From the NCBI GenBank assembly GCA_041874725.1, contig CP097466.1, forward strand, positions 186,001 to 250,000: 64,000 bases of DNA. The letters are read 5' to 3'. This stretch comes from Duganella sp. BuS-21 (GTDB taxonomy: Bacteria > Pseudomonadota > Gammaproteobacteria > Burkholderiales > Burkholderiaceae_D). How positions within the stretch are numbered: position 1 is the stretch's first letter; each line of letters starts with the position of its first letter. The position numbers and the translations under genes were made by a program. The notes beneath the pieces were generated by a model. It ran no database searches. It was not told the origin of the DNA and saw only the letters and a list, made by a program, of their open reading frames with translations. Shown in pieces: positions 11,501-18,765 of this stretch.

Positions 11501-12340
11501 GATCACGGCGTCGCTGTTCAGGGCCGCCACCTGGCGCGTGCTGAGCGCGGAAATCTGTGCGCTGGTCAGGCCGGCCAACTGGTCGGCGCTGAGCGCGGCC
11601 AGCTGGCGCGTGGACAGGCCGGCCAGGGTGGCGGTCTTCATGGCGCCCAGGTCTTCGGCTTCCAGCACGGCGAAGTTGTCGGAACCGATGGCGGCCAGTT
11701 GTTGCGCGCTCAGCGCGGCGGCCTGGCGCGTGGTCAGGGCCACGGCCTGGCTGGCGCTCAGCGCGCCGATCTGTTTGGTGGCCAGGGCGGCGATGGTCTG
11801 CGTGCTCAGCGCGGCAAAGCCGTCGTCGCTGATGGCCTGGATGTCGGCGGTGGAGAAGGCGGAGATCTGGCGGCTGCCAAGCGCGGCAAACTGCTGGGTC
11901 AGCATGATGCCGATGTCGGCCACGTCCAGCGCCGCGATATTGGCGCTGCTCAGGGCGGCGATGTCGGCCGTTTCAAAAGCGGTGATGAAGCCTGGCGCCA
12001 GGCTGGTGAAGGCCTTGGTGCCGAGCGCGGCCACCTGGGCCGTGGTCAGCGCGCCGATCTGGTCTTCGGTCAGCGCGCCCATCAGCGCCGGCGAGGCGGC
12101 GCCGGCGGCGTTCAGTACGGCGGGCTTGAGCGCGGCCACGTCCTGCGTGGTCATGGCCGTCATGTTGAGCGGCGCCAGCGCGGCCAGTTGCAGGCTGGTG
12201 AACACCGCCACCTGCGTCGGCCGCAGCGCGATCACCTGCGCTTCGGTCAGGTCCATGATATCGGCGGCGGTCCACTTGGCGATCTCCTGCACCGACAGGT
12301 TGGCGATTGCTTGGGTGCTTAATCCGATCGGCCCGCTCAT
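5531..12340 (-). CDS. Giant octapeptide-repeat protein with calcium-binding-like C-terminus
   Basis: 2269 residues. ATG 12340 is chosen because AGAGGA lies 7 bases upstream; the ATG 42 bases earlier lacks this. Residues about 5-2018 are an almost unbroken array of some 250 octads of consensus L-[ST]-[ST]-x-Q-[ILV]-x-A. Every 7-20 octads the Gln is replaced by Asp (LExxD[ILF]xAL), and several octads are broken by Gly/Asp-rich insertions such as LGNDPEGSG. Residues from about 2019 begin FVTPLVLDLDGNGV and contain DHNGDGVINDGSELFG and DADADGISQGREL, the Asp-rich loops seen at the C-termini of large type I-secreted RTX-like proteins. There is no N-terminal signal peptide. The C-terminal 60 residues could hold an uncleaved secretion signal. 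No ABC exporter, membrane-fusion or TolC gene is nearby. A surface or secreted role is inferred; no function is known to me. Confidence 0.9.
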   Translation of the reverse strand: MSGPIGLSTQAIANLSVQEIAKWTAADIMDLTEAQVIALRPTQVAVFTSLQLAALAPLNMTAMTTQDVAALKPAVLNAAGAASPALMGALTEDQIGALTTAQVAALGTKAFTSLAPGFITAFETADIAALSSANIAALDVADIGIMLTQQFAALGSRQISAFSTADIQAISDDGFAALSTQTIAALATKQIGALSASQAVALTTRQAAALSAQQLAAIGSDNFAVLEAEDLGAMKTATLAGLSTRQLAALSADQLAGLTSAQISALSTRQVAALNSDAVILLPTADIAAFSTSVIAQLGTAILSQWDKDQIRALTTQQIVAMSSAQFAGLTEDQITNLRTAQLNVLGARQLAGLSSDDILALDAGDLPFLNTSAIAALSTAQISTLGGADFSAIASLTTNQIAALRTAALAALSGDQSAWLTTRQAAALDSAQVRALSTAALQALPGRDITVLKTQAIAALSTQQMAALTSAQLAAFSTTQFSVLNSRQLAALNSDTLAGLSSADLASLTTSAVPLLNPQLLWALSTAQLAGLGSRHLAVMSSAQIGAFTTAQIASLSTRQIIGLGALQAAALGSNGAAALGSGALRALGTNAIAALSSSQLSVLGNDASLFRVLTTAQIAALRTSTLIGITTDQIVALTTAQAAALSSSQTSALSLKLIPALEAADFGALSTGVIASLSTAQMALLEADQVAALSTRQASVLSAKQFAALNYPALLGMESNDLGALSTATIAAIATDTLIVMGTQQLVGLASSQMSVLSVGQLNALTSEQIANLRSQQIGALGSRQVAGLSLDAVAALNSAGVGALNTSAIAVLSSAQLNALDVDVQALSTQQIAALRPQTLTGLTLDAVVALSTRQVAALNSAQVRALLLEAVAAMEAVDFAALRTDAIVGLSTQQIAVLNSDQLLAMTPAQFAALSSRQIAALPGDAAAGLASDSLAALGPAVLAALSPDLMSGLTPEQLTSLSSQQFAVFSSQQVGALSPEQVALLNSRQIAGLTTRSLPGLAPDDIAAIGSSGMRALSTAMLVAMSAAQLAALGGDPAGNLFGTLTTTQFSVLDARAIAALNIEQIAALSTAQAAVMSSLQLSALANEDIVALETADLAVLRTATLSALSARQAALLSADQVTALTSAQISSLTATQFSALSADGLQGLELNDIAVLNTGVIAGLSNRLLAALTTDQVAAFTTRQIGALSANQLNALTTNQMFNLRSTQIASLSSTQVAGLSLREIGAINTDNLVALKPAVIAALSAAQLGVLGNDPEGSGESAIWALSTAQIAALSIDALTGLRTRQAHALSSVQVAALSSAQLAALPSADVRVFDLEDIVALKTNTLKGLSATQLAALTGAQFGVLSSAQFAALSTSALGGLTNAQVVAISQVQAAALSSAQLASLSLNLIARLEAEDVAALQTRAIVGLSTAQMTVLTAGQLNALTGAQISVLNSRQIDALSDTRIAGLAGVSLAAMNTQVIAAMRTSVLARLNADQLPYLTTRQIVTLSSNQIAALAPAQIGALIEEQVAALSARQVPALSLAAIIALDTDVGALNTQAVAALTAAQIGALGVNTAGAAVHVDLLSGAQIAAINTTAMQFLSGVQLKAFSAEQIGAFSVRQIAALSPTVLYNLSGTQIAGLGTAQVGALSTLQLNSLSIGQFTMLRAEQVKALTAVQLASLPPANVGALTLAALPSLSVAAIAALSAEQLNALGGKGLGISVLGTAQIAALSTKAFSGLSTAQAAALTVEQAAALSGVQMAALPLTVVGAMQAEDIGALKVSAVAALKTQQLLALKGSQIAALSVEQVAGMGSAQLATLSATQVAYLDLDDVAAISPTLLNAAAKDGNLLAAMNTAQLQALTEAQFAALNSSAIARLRPASLAAVEVYDLVMLNPSVMRALTDEQLLALTPQQISVLTLAQVAALRPSDSASQFTAAQMAAFAGAQLAALSTAMIADLSVANLKAIDVDDIASLAAQQIRALTPFQMKALSNAQLAQLTTTQTHVMSSAQYHALSASQQGAFSAEQKAAMTFVTPLVLDLDGNGVRTLGLEAGVQFDLAASGTQRATGWVGAGDGLLALDHNGDGVINDGSELFGSATRLADGRTAGHGYEALASLDDNADGKVDGQDARFGELRVWIDADADGISQGRELKTLADLHISSLNLDVQRGDAIDNGNLIGLTSTYTTDDGGSHAAADVWFAQGLSGKVSGLTQALSTFKGDTAATTPVGGQLTASVARLSDALQQFSAPPPGGDAVHAEHESLRLKALQGSAAPGLLALPR

Positions 12341-12429
12341 AGAAGTTCCTCTTTTGCTAAGACTTTTCACTATAGCAGACATTGCCTAAATTTCCACAAG
12401 GCAATAGCTAATTTTTTGCCTGCAAGCCA

Positions 12430-12470
12430 CAAAAAAATGCCGCGAAATCAACGACTTCACGGCATTTTTA
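12430..12470 (-). terminator. Terminator of rdgC
   Basis: The stem arms surround AATGCCG...CGGCATT with A- and T-runs on either side. Two mismatches seen on the plus strand (C/A and A/C) become G-U wobbles in the minus-strand RNA, so the full 17-bp stem forms only in the rdgC transcript. A plus-strand A-run supplies the U-tract. Confidence 0.8.
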
Positions 12471-12492
12471 AGTCAACGGCAAGGACGGGAAC

Positions 12493-13389
12493 TCAGGACT
12501 TGGCTTCGCCGCCCAGTGCTTCCACCACGTCGGCCATCAGCTTGGACAGTTCGCCCGTCATCAGCATGAAGTCGCCGTCGAAACGCTCGTCGTCGTTGCG
12601 CACGCTCGACTCGTTTTCGCTCAGCACGTCCAGCGGCTTGATACCCTTGATCGCCAGCGATTCGGTCAGCACGAACGACACTTTGCTGTCCCAGGTCATG
12701 GCCAGGCGGGTGCACTGCTTGCCGGCGGCGATGTGGCGGCGCACTTCTTCCGGGTCGAGCGAGTGCTTGACGTAGCGCACGGCGGCCTTGCTCTCGCCAG
12801 TGGCGCGCAGTTCGGTATCCATGTCGACCGTGAAGCCGGCCGGCGCTTCATCGGTCTGCAGCCATTCGGTCATCACGCCCACCGGCGAGCGCTGCACGCG
12901 CAGGCTTTCCAGCGGCATGCGGTCGACCGCCTTCAGCAGCAGCTTGATGACTTCGTCGGCCTTGGCCGGGCTGGCGGCGTCCACCACCAGCCAGCCGTTG
13001 ACCGGGTCGATCCAGGTCCAGACGTTGCCGCGGATCGAGAAGGCGCGCGGCAGCAGCTCGTCGGCCACGCGTTCCTTGAGTTCCTTCATGGCTTTCTTGC
13101 CCGGCGCGAAGCCCTGGGCTTCTTCCATTTCGGCGGCGCGCGCCTTGGCGACCTGGTTGATGACGGTGGCCGGCAGCAGCTTTTTCTCGGTGCCGAGCAA
13201 GATCAACATTTGCTTATTGACCACGTGAACCAGGCCGCCGTTCGGACGCGGCTTGTCCCAGCCCTGGCGCAGCAACTCATTGCTGCTGGCCGGGGCGAAG
13301 GCGTTCGACGCCAGCGCTGCTTCCAGTTGTTCGGGGGTGTAGGCCCAAGGGGCCGGCAGACGGTAAATCTGTAGATTCTTGAACCACAT
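12493..13389 (-). CDS. rdgC: Recombination-associated protein RdgC
   Basis: 298 residues, the standard length of RdgC. It begins [11 protein letters not shown] and contains the family segments [17 protein letters not shown] and [21 protein letters not shown], and runs to the normal C-terminus. RdgC is a ring-forming double-stranded DNA-binding protein in the cytoplasm or nucleoid that modulates RecA-dependent recombination. It lies between the sensor kinase gene upstream and the giant repeat gene downstream, all on the minus strand, but its own terminator separates it from the giant gene. Assignment is firm from end-to-end similarity in pattern. Confidence 0.95.
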   Translation of the reverse strand: MWFKNLQIYRLPAPWAYTPEQLEAALASNAFAPASSNELLRQGWDKPRPNGGLVHVVNKQMLILLGTEKKLLPATVINQVAKARAAEMEEAQGFAPGKKAMKELKERVADELLPRAFSIRGNVWTWIDPVNGWLVVDAASPAKADEVIKLLLKAVDRMPLESLRVQRSPVGVMTEWLQTDEAPAGFTVDMDTELRATGESKAAVRYVKHSLDPEEVRRHIAAGKQCTRLAMTWDSKVSFVLTESLAIKGIKPLDVLSENESSVRNDDERFDGDFMLMTGELSKLMADVVEALGGEAKS

Positions 13390-13416
13390 AAAGTTGACAG
13401 GCCTTGTTTCAAAAGT

Positions 13417-13437
13417 AATGGCAAAAGGAGCGCCATT
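13417..13437 (-). terminator. Weak hairpin between sensor kinase gene and rdgC
   Basis: AATGGC (13417-13422) pairs with GCCATT (13432-13437). In the minus-strand RNA it is followed by ACTTTT. The stem is short, so it may only attenuate read-through from the kinase gene into rdgC. Confidence 0.35.
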
Positions 13438-13448
13438 TTACACGCTTA

Positions 13449-14981
13449 TCAAGGCGCAACCAGCGGGATCGTCACGTCGAAACGCGCGCCCTGGCCCACC
13501 GCACTGGTGAGCTCGACGGTGCCGCCGAGAATTTGGTACACAATGTTGTGGGCAATATGCAAGCCCAGCCCGCTGCCGCCCTGTCCCAGCCGGGTGGTGT
13601 AGAACGGTTCGAACACATGGCTGTGCAGCTCGGGCGCGATGCCCTTGCCGTGGTCGGACACGGCAATCGTCACCCTGTCGGCGCCGGCCATCCTGGCGTT
13701 CAGCGTGATCACGCCGCCGTCGTCGCCGAGCCCATGACGGGCGGCGTTCTCGATCAGGTTGGTGATCACCTGCCCCAGCGGCCCCGGAAAACTGTCGAGC
13801 TGCAAGGCCTGCGGCAGGTCCAGCACCACCTGGCAGTTGGCGCGCTTGAGCATGGGCTGCAAGGTCATCTGCGTTTCGTGCACCACCTGGTGCAGCAGGA
13901 AGCGGCGCCGCTGCGAACTGGCGCGGTCGGCCGCCACCTGCTTGAAGCTGGTCATCAGCTCGGCGGCGCGCTGCAGGTTGCGCGTGGCCAGGTCGGCGCC
14001 CACTTCCACCGATTGCAGGTACTCGTCCAGCACCGAGCGCTTCAGGCCGTCCTGCATCTTGCCGCGGAATACGCGCAGGTCGTCGCTCAGAGTGCTGACC
14101 GCCATCAGGCCGTTGCCCACCGGCGTGTTCAATTCGTGCGAGACGCCGGCCACCAGCGAGCCCAGCGCCGCCATCTTTTCCGCCTTGACGATCTCGGCCT
14201 GGGTGTTCTTGACGATGTCGCGGATGGCGTGCAGCAGGCGGCCGGCCTCGCCGCGCGCGTCGGCGCGGATCTGCTGGTTCCAGTTGCCGCCGGCCACGCT
14301 CTGGGTGATCTTCAGCGCATCGAGTATCGGATCGGCGATGCTGCGCCGCACGGTGTTGAAGATCAGTACGAACACGCCGACGATCAGCACAAACACCAGG
14401 CCCAGCGACCACGCCATGGTCTGCACCCGATCCAGCGCCGCGCGTTCGTCGTCGGCATTGCGCTGGCGCGCCAGCGCCACCACCTGCTCGATCACCTGGC
14501 GCTGCCTTTCATAGATCGGCCCGAGCCGGGCCAGCGCGCGCCGTGCCCGCACTTCCTCGCCGGCCTGCAGGGCCGGTGCCAGCTCGTCGAAGGCGGTGGC
14601 GTAGAAGGACTGCGCCAGCGCATGCGACTGGCGCAGGAATTTTTCCTCCAGCTCACCGGTCAGCCCCTGGTCCTGCCAGTAGCGATAGCGCTGCTCGTAC
14701 AGTTGGCGCGCCGCCTGCAGGCGCTGCAGCAGCGGTCGCGCGTGTTCGCCGTCGGCCTCCGACAACTGCAGCGCCAGCAGATAGGATTCCACCAGATAGG
14801 CCGGCGGCGGCAGGATGTCGGCCACCAGGTCCTGTCCCTGCATGATGCGATCGTAGATGGGGCCGTTGACGCGGATCTCGGCCAGCGTGCGGTACACAAT
14901 CATCGCGCACAGGGCGAAGCAGGCGAGCGACACCACAAGCAACAGGCGGAAGCGCTGTTGGATACTGAGATGCTCCAGCAT
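13449..14981 (-). CDS. Membrane sensor histidine kinase (orphan)
   Basis: 510 residues. Start ATG 14981 has GGGAG a few bases upstream. Order: transmembrane helix at about 12-30, a mostly helical periplasmic sensor at about 31-186, a second helix at about 187-207, a HAMP linker, the dimerisation/phospho-acceptor H-box VAGVSHELNTP near residue 280, and an HATPase domain with N-box NLIENAARHG, G1 VSDHGKGIAPE and G2 GQGGSGLGL. All catalytic boxes are intact. No response-regulator gene is adjacent, so its partner is elsewhere. It sits 45 bases downstream of dinB on the same strand and may be co-transcribed. The signal is unknown. Confidence 0.93.
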   Translation of the reverse strand: MLEHLSIQQRFRLLLVVSLACFALCAMIVYRTLAEIRVNGPIYDRIMQGQDLVADILPPPAYLVESYLLALQLSEADGEHARPLLQRLQAARQLYEQRYRYWQDQGLTGELEEKFLRQSHALAQSFYATAFDELAPALQAGEEVRARRALARLGPIYERQRQVIEQVVALARQRNADDERAALDRVQTMAWSLGLVFVLIVGVFVLIFNTVRRSIADPILDALKITQSVAGGNWNQQIRADARGEAGRLLHAIRDIVKNTQAEIVKAEKMAALGSLVAGVSHELNTPVGNGLMAVSTLSDDLRVFRGKMQDGLKRSVLDEYLQSVEVGADLATRNLQRAAELMTSFKQVAADRASSQRRRFLLHQVVHETQMTLQPMLKRANCQVVLDLPQALQLDSFPGPLGQVITNLIENAARHGLGDDGGVITLNARMAGADRVTIAVSDHGKGIAPELHSHVFEPFYTTRLGQGGSGLGLHIAHNIVYQILGGTVELTSAVGQGARFDVTIPLVAP

Positions 14982-15026
14982 AGGGGACTCCCGGCGAAAA
15001 GATGCTTGCGCCAATATACAACGGTT

Positions 15027-16175
15027 TCAGGCGAATAAATCCCCTTGCACCGGTATCCGCACAGCAAGTGTTGCGCCGGGGGTCTCGAGCGTGCTGGCGC
15101 GCACGCCGAGCAGGCGCAGCTTGCGCTGCAGCGGCACCCGTTTCAGGCATACGCGCGCCGCCTGCAGGATGGCGGCCGCGTCCGCCACGGGCGCCGGCAG
15201 GGTGAGGTTGCGGCTGACGATCTGGAAATCATCGTAGCGCAGCTTGATGCTGATGGTGCGGCTGACGTAGTCCTTGCGCTTGAGGTCGTCCGCCAGGCGT
15301 TCGCACAGCGTGGTCAGGATGGTGGATAAGGTGGCGCGGTCCTGGCGCGCGTGCAGGTCGCGCTCGAAGGTGGTTTCGCGCGAGATCGACTTGCTTTCGC
15401 GGCTGCTGGACAGCGCGCGCTCGTCGACGCCGTGCGCCACCCGCGCCAGCCAGCTGGCGTAGTGCGCGCCGAAATAATCCTGCAACAGGCCCTGGTCGGC
15501 CTGCGCCAGCTGGCCGACGGTGTCGATGCCGAGCGCCGCCAGCTTGGCCGTGGCCTTGGGGCCGATGCCGTTGACCTTGCGCACATTGAGCGGCCAGATG
15601 CGCGCGGGAATCTCGTCGAAACCGAGCAGCGTCAGGCCGTTGGGTTTTTCCAGGTCGGAGCAGATTTTCGACAGCAGCTTGTTGGGCGTGACGCCGATCG
15701 AACAACTGAGGCCGGTGGCGTCGTACACGGCCTGCTTGATGCGCGCCGCCAGTGCGCGCGTTTCGCCGGGCACCTCGGTCAGGTCGATAAAGATTTCGTC
15801 GATGCCACGGTCTTCGATATCGGGCGCGATGGCGGCCACGGCTTCCTTGAACAGGCGCGAGTAATGGCGGTAGGCGTCGAAGTTGGCCGGCAGCAGGATG
15901 GCGTCGGGCGCCAGCTTGGCCGCCTTCATCATGCCCATGGCCGAGCCGACGCCAAAGGCACGCGCCTCGTAGGTAGCGGTGGTGATGACGCCCCGGCCGA
16001 CATAGTCGCGCAGGCGCTTGAACACCAGCGCGCCGTCGGCGCCCTGCTCGGGGGCGTTGCCGCGGCCGCCGATCACCACCGGCTGGCCGCGCAGCTGCGG
16101 GTAGCTCAGTAGTTCAACCGACGCGAAAAACGCGTCCATGTCGAGGTGGGCGATACGACGCTCTGCTTCAGCCAT
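15027..16175 (-). CDS. dinB: DNA polymerase IV (Y-family translesion polymerase)
   Basis: 382 residues; family members run 350-400. The catalytic motif HLDMDAFFASVE lies at the N-terminus and the second acidic motif DRGIDEIFIDLT near residue 105. The helix-hairpin-helix region (VNGIGPKATAKLAALGI) and the C-terminal little-finger domain follow. The enzyme copies past damaged template bases. ATG 16175 gives the family N-terminus, but only a poor ribosome binding site is seen. I found no clear LexA box upstream in the short gap to the divergent gene at 16257. The downstream neighbour on the same strand is the sensor kinase. Confidence 0.95.
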   Translation of the reverse strand: MAEAERRIAHLDMDAFFASVELLSYPQLRGQPVVIGGRGNAPEQGADGALVFKRLRDYVGRGVITTATYEARAFGVGSAMGMMKAAKLAPDAILLPANFDAYRHYSRLFKEAVAAIAPDIEDRGIDEIFIDLTEVPGETRALAARIKQAVYDATGLSCSIGVTPNKLLSKICSDLEKPNGLTLLGFDEIPARIWPLNVRKVNGIGPKATAKLAALGIDTVGQLAQADQGLLQDYFGAHYASWLARVAHGVDERALSSSRESKSISRETTFERDLHARQDRATLSTILTTLCERLADDLKRKDYVSRTISIKLRYDDFQIVSRNLTLPAPVADAAAILQAARVCLKRVPLQRKLRLLGVRASTLETPGATLAVRIPVQGDLFA

Positions 16176-16256
16176 GGTGAGGGAATAATACTGTGAATAA
16201 ACACAGTATCCACCGAAATCCGCCACCGCGCAAGTTGTCAGTGCTACACTAAAACG

Positions 16257-17108
16257 ATGAGCAAACGTCTAAAACGTCTAACCACCGTTTTGTTGGCTGC
16301 ATGGCTGCCGCTCGCAGGGGCTGACGCGCACGCCGGCCCCTGCCCGCCGGTCATCGTCGGCGTCAGCGACCTCGGCTATTCCTCCTACCTCGACGGCGCT
16401 GTCATCCGCGGCATCAATATCGATATGTTTGAGCAAATGGAAAAGCGCAGCGGCTGCAAGCTCACGCCGCGCTGGTATCCGCGCACCCGCATGTATGCAC
16501 AATTTCTCAGCGGTGAGCTGGAGATGACGGGCGGTGCGCTGCGCACGCCCGAGCGCGATCTGCAAGGCACCTGGCTGCCGTACACCTACACCCAATTCGA
16601 ACTGCTGCTGGTCAACCAGGAGGCCGGCAAATTCCGCAGCCTGGCCGAGTTCGTCGACCACAGCAAGGCACGCCTGAATATCAACCGTGGCATGTTCTAC
16701 GCGCCGGACACCCAGGCGCAGCTGGACCGCCTGCAAAAGCTGGGGCGGCTTGAATACGTGAACGACTTCGACGTGGTGTTCCGTAAGATCCAGGCCGGCC
16801 GCGCGGAAGGCACGTTGGCGCCGGCCAGCATCCATTTGCTGAACCAGCGCCGCTTCGGCTTGCTGGGCAAGATGACCGGCGTTACCGTCACCGACATGCC
16901 GCGCGCGATGGTGGGCCTGTATGTGTCGAAGAAAGTGCCGCCCGAAGTGCAGCAGCGCTACGCCGATGCGCTGCGTTCCATCATCGCCGATGGCAGCTTG
17001 CTGCGACTCTACGAAAAATACCTGGGCGCGGTCAGCGCCAACCGCCTGTACCACGACGGCACGCGCGCGATACTCGACGCCCTGCCGCAGCAGCAGTCCG
17101 AGCGCTAG
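16257..17108 (+). CDS. Periplasmic solute-binding protein, SBP_bac_3-like
   Basis: 283 residues. A signal peptide (residues about 1-26, KRLKRLTTVLLAAWLPLAGADAHA) is followed by a fold with the pattern of the family 3 extracellular solute-binding proteins: VIVGVSDLGYSSY, then RGINIDMFEQMEKRSGCKLTPRWYP and LSGELEMTGGALRTPERD. These bind amino acids or similar small solutes in the periplasm. No permease or ATPase gene is adjacent, so it may act as a sensor module or serve a distant transporter. Its stop codon shares a CTAG with the convergent MFS gene. Confidence 0.8.
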   Translation: MSKRLKRLTTVLLAAWLPLAGADAHAGPCPPVIVGVSDLGYSSYLDGAVIRGINIDMFEQMEKRSGCKLTPRWYPRTRMYAQFLSGELEMTGGALRTPERDLQGTWLPYTYTQFELLLVNQEAGKFRSLAEFVDHSKARLNINRGMFYAPDTQAQLDRLQKLGRLEYVNDFDVVFRKIQAGRAEGTLAPASIHLLNQRRFGLLGKMTGVTVTDMPRAMVGLYVSKKVPPEVQQRYADALRSIIADGSLLRLYEKYLGAVSANRLYHDGTRAILDALPQQQSER

Positions 17109-18367
17109 CTGCGGCGCACGGCGCCGACCACCAGCAGCGCACCGGCCAGCAGGCTGGCGGCGATCAGGTACATGCCGCTGGCCGTGCTGCTGGTGGCATC
17201 GCGGATCGCACCCACCAGATACGGCGCCACGAAGCCGGCCAGGTTGCCGATCGAGTTGATCATGGCAATGCCGGCCGCCGCCGCCGCGCCGCCCAGCAGC
17301 GCCGTGGGCAGGCTCCAGAACACCGGGAAGGTGCTGAGGATGCCGGCCGTGGCCAGGCTCAGCGCGGCCAGCGCGATCACGGTGTTGTCGCTGTAGAGCG
17401 TGGCGGCGACCAGGCCCAGCGCGCCAGCCAGCGCGGCGATGGCCGTGTGCCAGCGGCGCTCGCCGCTGCGGTCCGAGTGGCGCGCCACCAGCACCATGGT
17501 CACCGCCGCCACACCGTACGGCACGGCCGACAGCAGGCCGATGTCGAGCACATCCTTCACGCCGCTGTTCTTGATCAACTGCGGCAGCCAGAAGCTCACG
17601 CCGTACAAGCCCATCACGCACAGGAAGTAGACCAGCGCCAGCAGCCACACCCTGCCGCTGCGGAACAACTGCGCCAGCGGCATGTGCTGGCGCGACTGGC
17701 CGTCGGCGGCGATTTCGCGCTCCAGCGTTTGCTTGTCCGCCTCGCTGAGCCAGGACGCGGCGCGGATGCCGTCGTCGAGATAGAACAAGGTGCAGACACC
17801 GAGCAGCACCGACGGCAGGCCTTCGAGCAGGAGCAGCCACTGCCAGCCGCGCCAGCCGTTCGCACCGTCGAAGGTTTGCATGATCCAGCCCGACAGCGGA
17901 CCGCCCACCACGCCGGCCACCGCCACCCCGCTCATGAACCAGGCCACCATGCGCGCGCGGCGGTGGGCCGGATACCAGTAGGTCAGGTACAGGATGATGC
18001 CGGGGAAGAAACCGGCTTCGGCCGCGCCCAGCAAGAACCGCAGCACGTAGAAGCTGGCCACGCTGTTGGTGAACATCAGTGCCGACGAGAGCAAGCCCCA
18101 GCTGATCATGATGCGGGCGATCCACAGGCGCGCACCGGCGCGCGTCATCAGCAGGTTGGAGGGCACCTCGAAGATGAAGTAGCCGATGAAGAAGATGCCG
18201 GCGCCGGCGCCGTAGACGGCGTCGCTGAAATGCAGATCGGCCTGCATCTGCAACTTGGCGAAGCCGACGTTGACCCGGTCCAGGTAGGCCGCCACGAAGC
18301 ACAGGAACAGGAAGGGCATCAGCCGCCAGCTGACGCGTTTGTACAAAGAATCAAGATTGTCGTTCAT
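17105..18367 (-). CDS. MFS transporter, anion:cation symporter (ACS) family
   Basis: 420 residues with about twelve membrane segments. ATG 18367 is chosen; the upstream 13 codons do not fit. The first helices carry the ACS pattern FVAAYLDRVNVGFAKLQM, then GIFFIGYFIFEVPSNLLMTRAGARLWIARIMISWG. ACS members import organic anions such as sugar acids, phthalate-like aromatics or tartrate with protons at the inner membrane; the substrate cannot be assigned. No catabolic gene is next to it. The upstream (18368-18516) gap separates it from the divergent tRNA unit. Confidence 0.9.
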   Translation of the reverse strand: MNDNLDSLYKRVSWRLMPFLFLCFVAAYLDRVNVGFAKLQMQADLHFSDAVYGAGAGIFFIGYFIFEVPSNLLMTRAGARLWIARIMISWGLLSSALMFTNSVASFYVLRFLLGAAEAGFFPGIILYLTYWYPAHRRARMVAWFMSGVAVAGVVGGPLSGWIMQTFDGANGWRGWQWLLLLEGLPSVLLGVCTLFYLDDGIRAASWLSEADKQTLEREIAADGQSRQHMPLAQLFRSGRVWLLALVYFLCVMGLYGVSFWLPQLIKNSGVKDVLDIGLLSAVPYGVAAVTMVLVARHSDRSGERRWHTAIAALAGALGLVAATLYSDNTVIALAALSLATAGILSTFPVFWSLPTALLGGAAAAAGIAMINSIGNLAGFVAPYLVGAIRDATSSTASGMYLIAASLLAGALLVVGAVRRS

Positions 18368-18431
18368 GGATGGGATAGTGACACCGTCTGCCGCCCGGCA
18401 AAACAATTTTCTAAAATTTTTGGAAAACCAC

Positions 18432-18459
18432 TTGCGGAACCGAATCAGGCTCCTATAGA
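18432..18459 (+). promoter_or_regulatory. Promoter of the tRNA-Val/tRNA-Asp unit
   Basis: TTGCGG at 18432-18437 and TATAGA at 18454-18459 with a 16-base spacer. An A/T-rich stretch just upstream (18399-18428) resembles an UP element and a GC-rich discriminator follows the -10, as usual for stable-RNA promoters. Confidence 0.7.
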
Positions 18460-18516
18460 ATACGGCCTCGTTCAGCAGTTGTAGCAGTTAAATGAGACAA
18501 CGCTGATAAGTTTTCT

Positions 18517-18592
18517 GGGTGCTTAGCTCAGTTGGTAGAGCGGCGCCCTTACAAGGCGTAGGTCGGGAGTTCGAGCCTCTCAGCACCCACCA
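18517..18592 (+). tRNA. tRNA-Val (anticodon TAC)
   Basis: 76 nt with CCA encoded. The acceptor stem GGGTGCT pairs with AGCACCC, the D-loop is GCTCAGTTGGTAGAGC, the anticodon loop CTTACAA has TAC at positions 34-36, and the T-loop GTTCGAG is present. It is first in a two-tRNA transcript. Confidence 0.97.
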
Positions 18593-18612
18593 GCGAACTT
18601 ATAAAAACGAAT

Positions 18613-18689
18613 GGAGTGGTAGTTCAGTTGGTTAGAATACCGGCCTGTCACGCCGGGGGTCGCGGGTTCGAGTCCCGTCCACTCCGCCA
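18613..18689 (+). tRNA. tRNA-Asp (anticodon GTC)
   Basis: 77 nt with CCA encoded. The acceptor stem GGAGTGG pairs with CCACTCC, the discriminator is G73, the anticodon loop CTGTCAC has GTC, and the T-loop GTTCGAG is present. It lies 20 nt downstream of tRNA-Val. Confidence 0.97.
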
Positions 18690-18697
18690 ATATTCCG

Positions 18698-18727
18698 AAG
18701 GGCCCGATGTTCGCATCGGGCCCTTTT
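18698..18727 (+). terminator. Terminator of the tRNA unit
   Basis: Arms 18698-18709 and 18714-18725 form a 12-bp stem closed by a TTCG tetraloop (AAGGGCCCGATG-TTCG-CATCGGGCCCTT) and followed by TT. It lies 8 nt after the tRNA-Asp CCA end. Confidence 0.92.
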
Positions 18728-18765
18728 CATTTGCGCCTCAGAATCTCGATCTAAGCTGATTGGCA

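Noticed and set aside
6131..12322. 2063-residue plus-strand open frame opposite the giant repeat gene, and several shorter ones
   Set aside because: They arise because the minus-strand repeats have a 24-bp period without stops in the opposite frames. They lack ribosome binding sites and give Arg/Gln-rich low-complexity products.
5531..12340. CRISPR array suggested by the regular 24-bp periodicity
   Set aside because: The repeats are translated, degenerate at DNA level and have no spacers; no cas genes are present.
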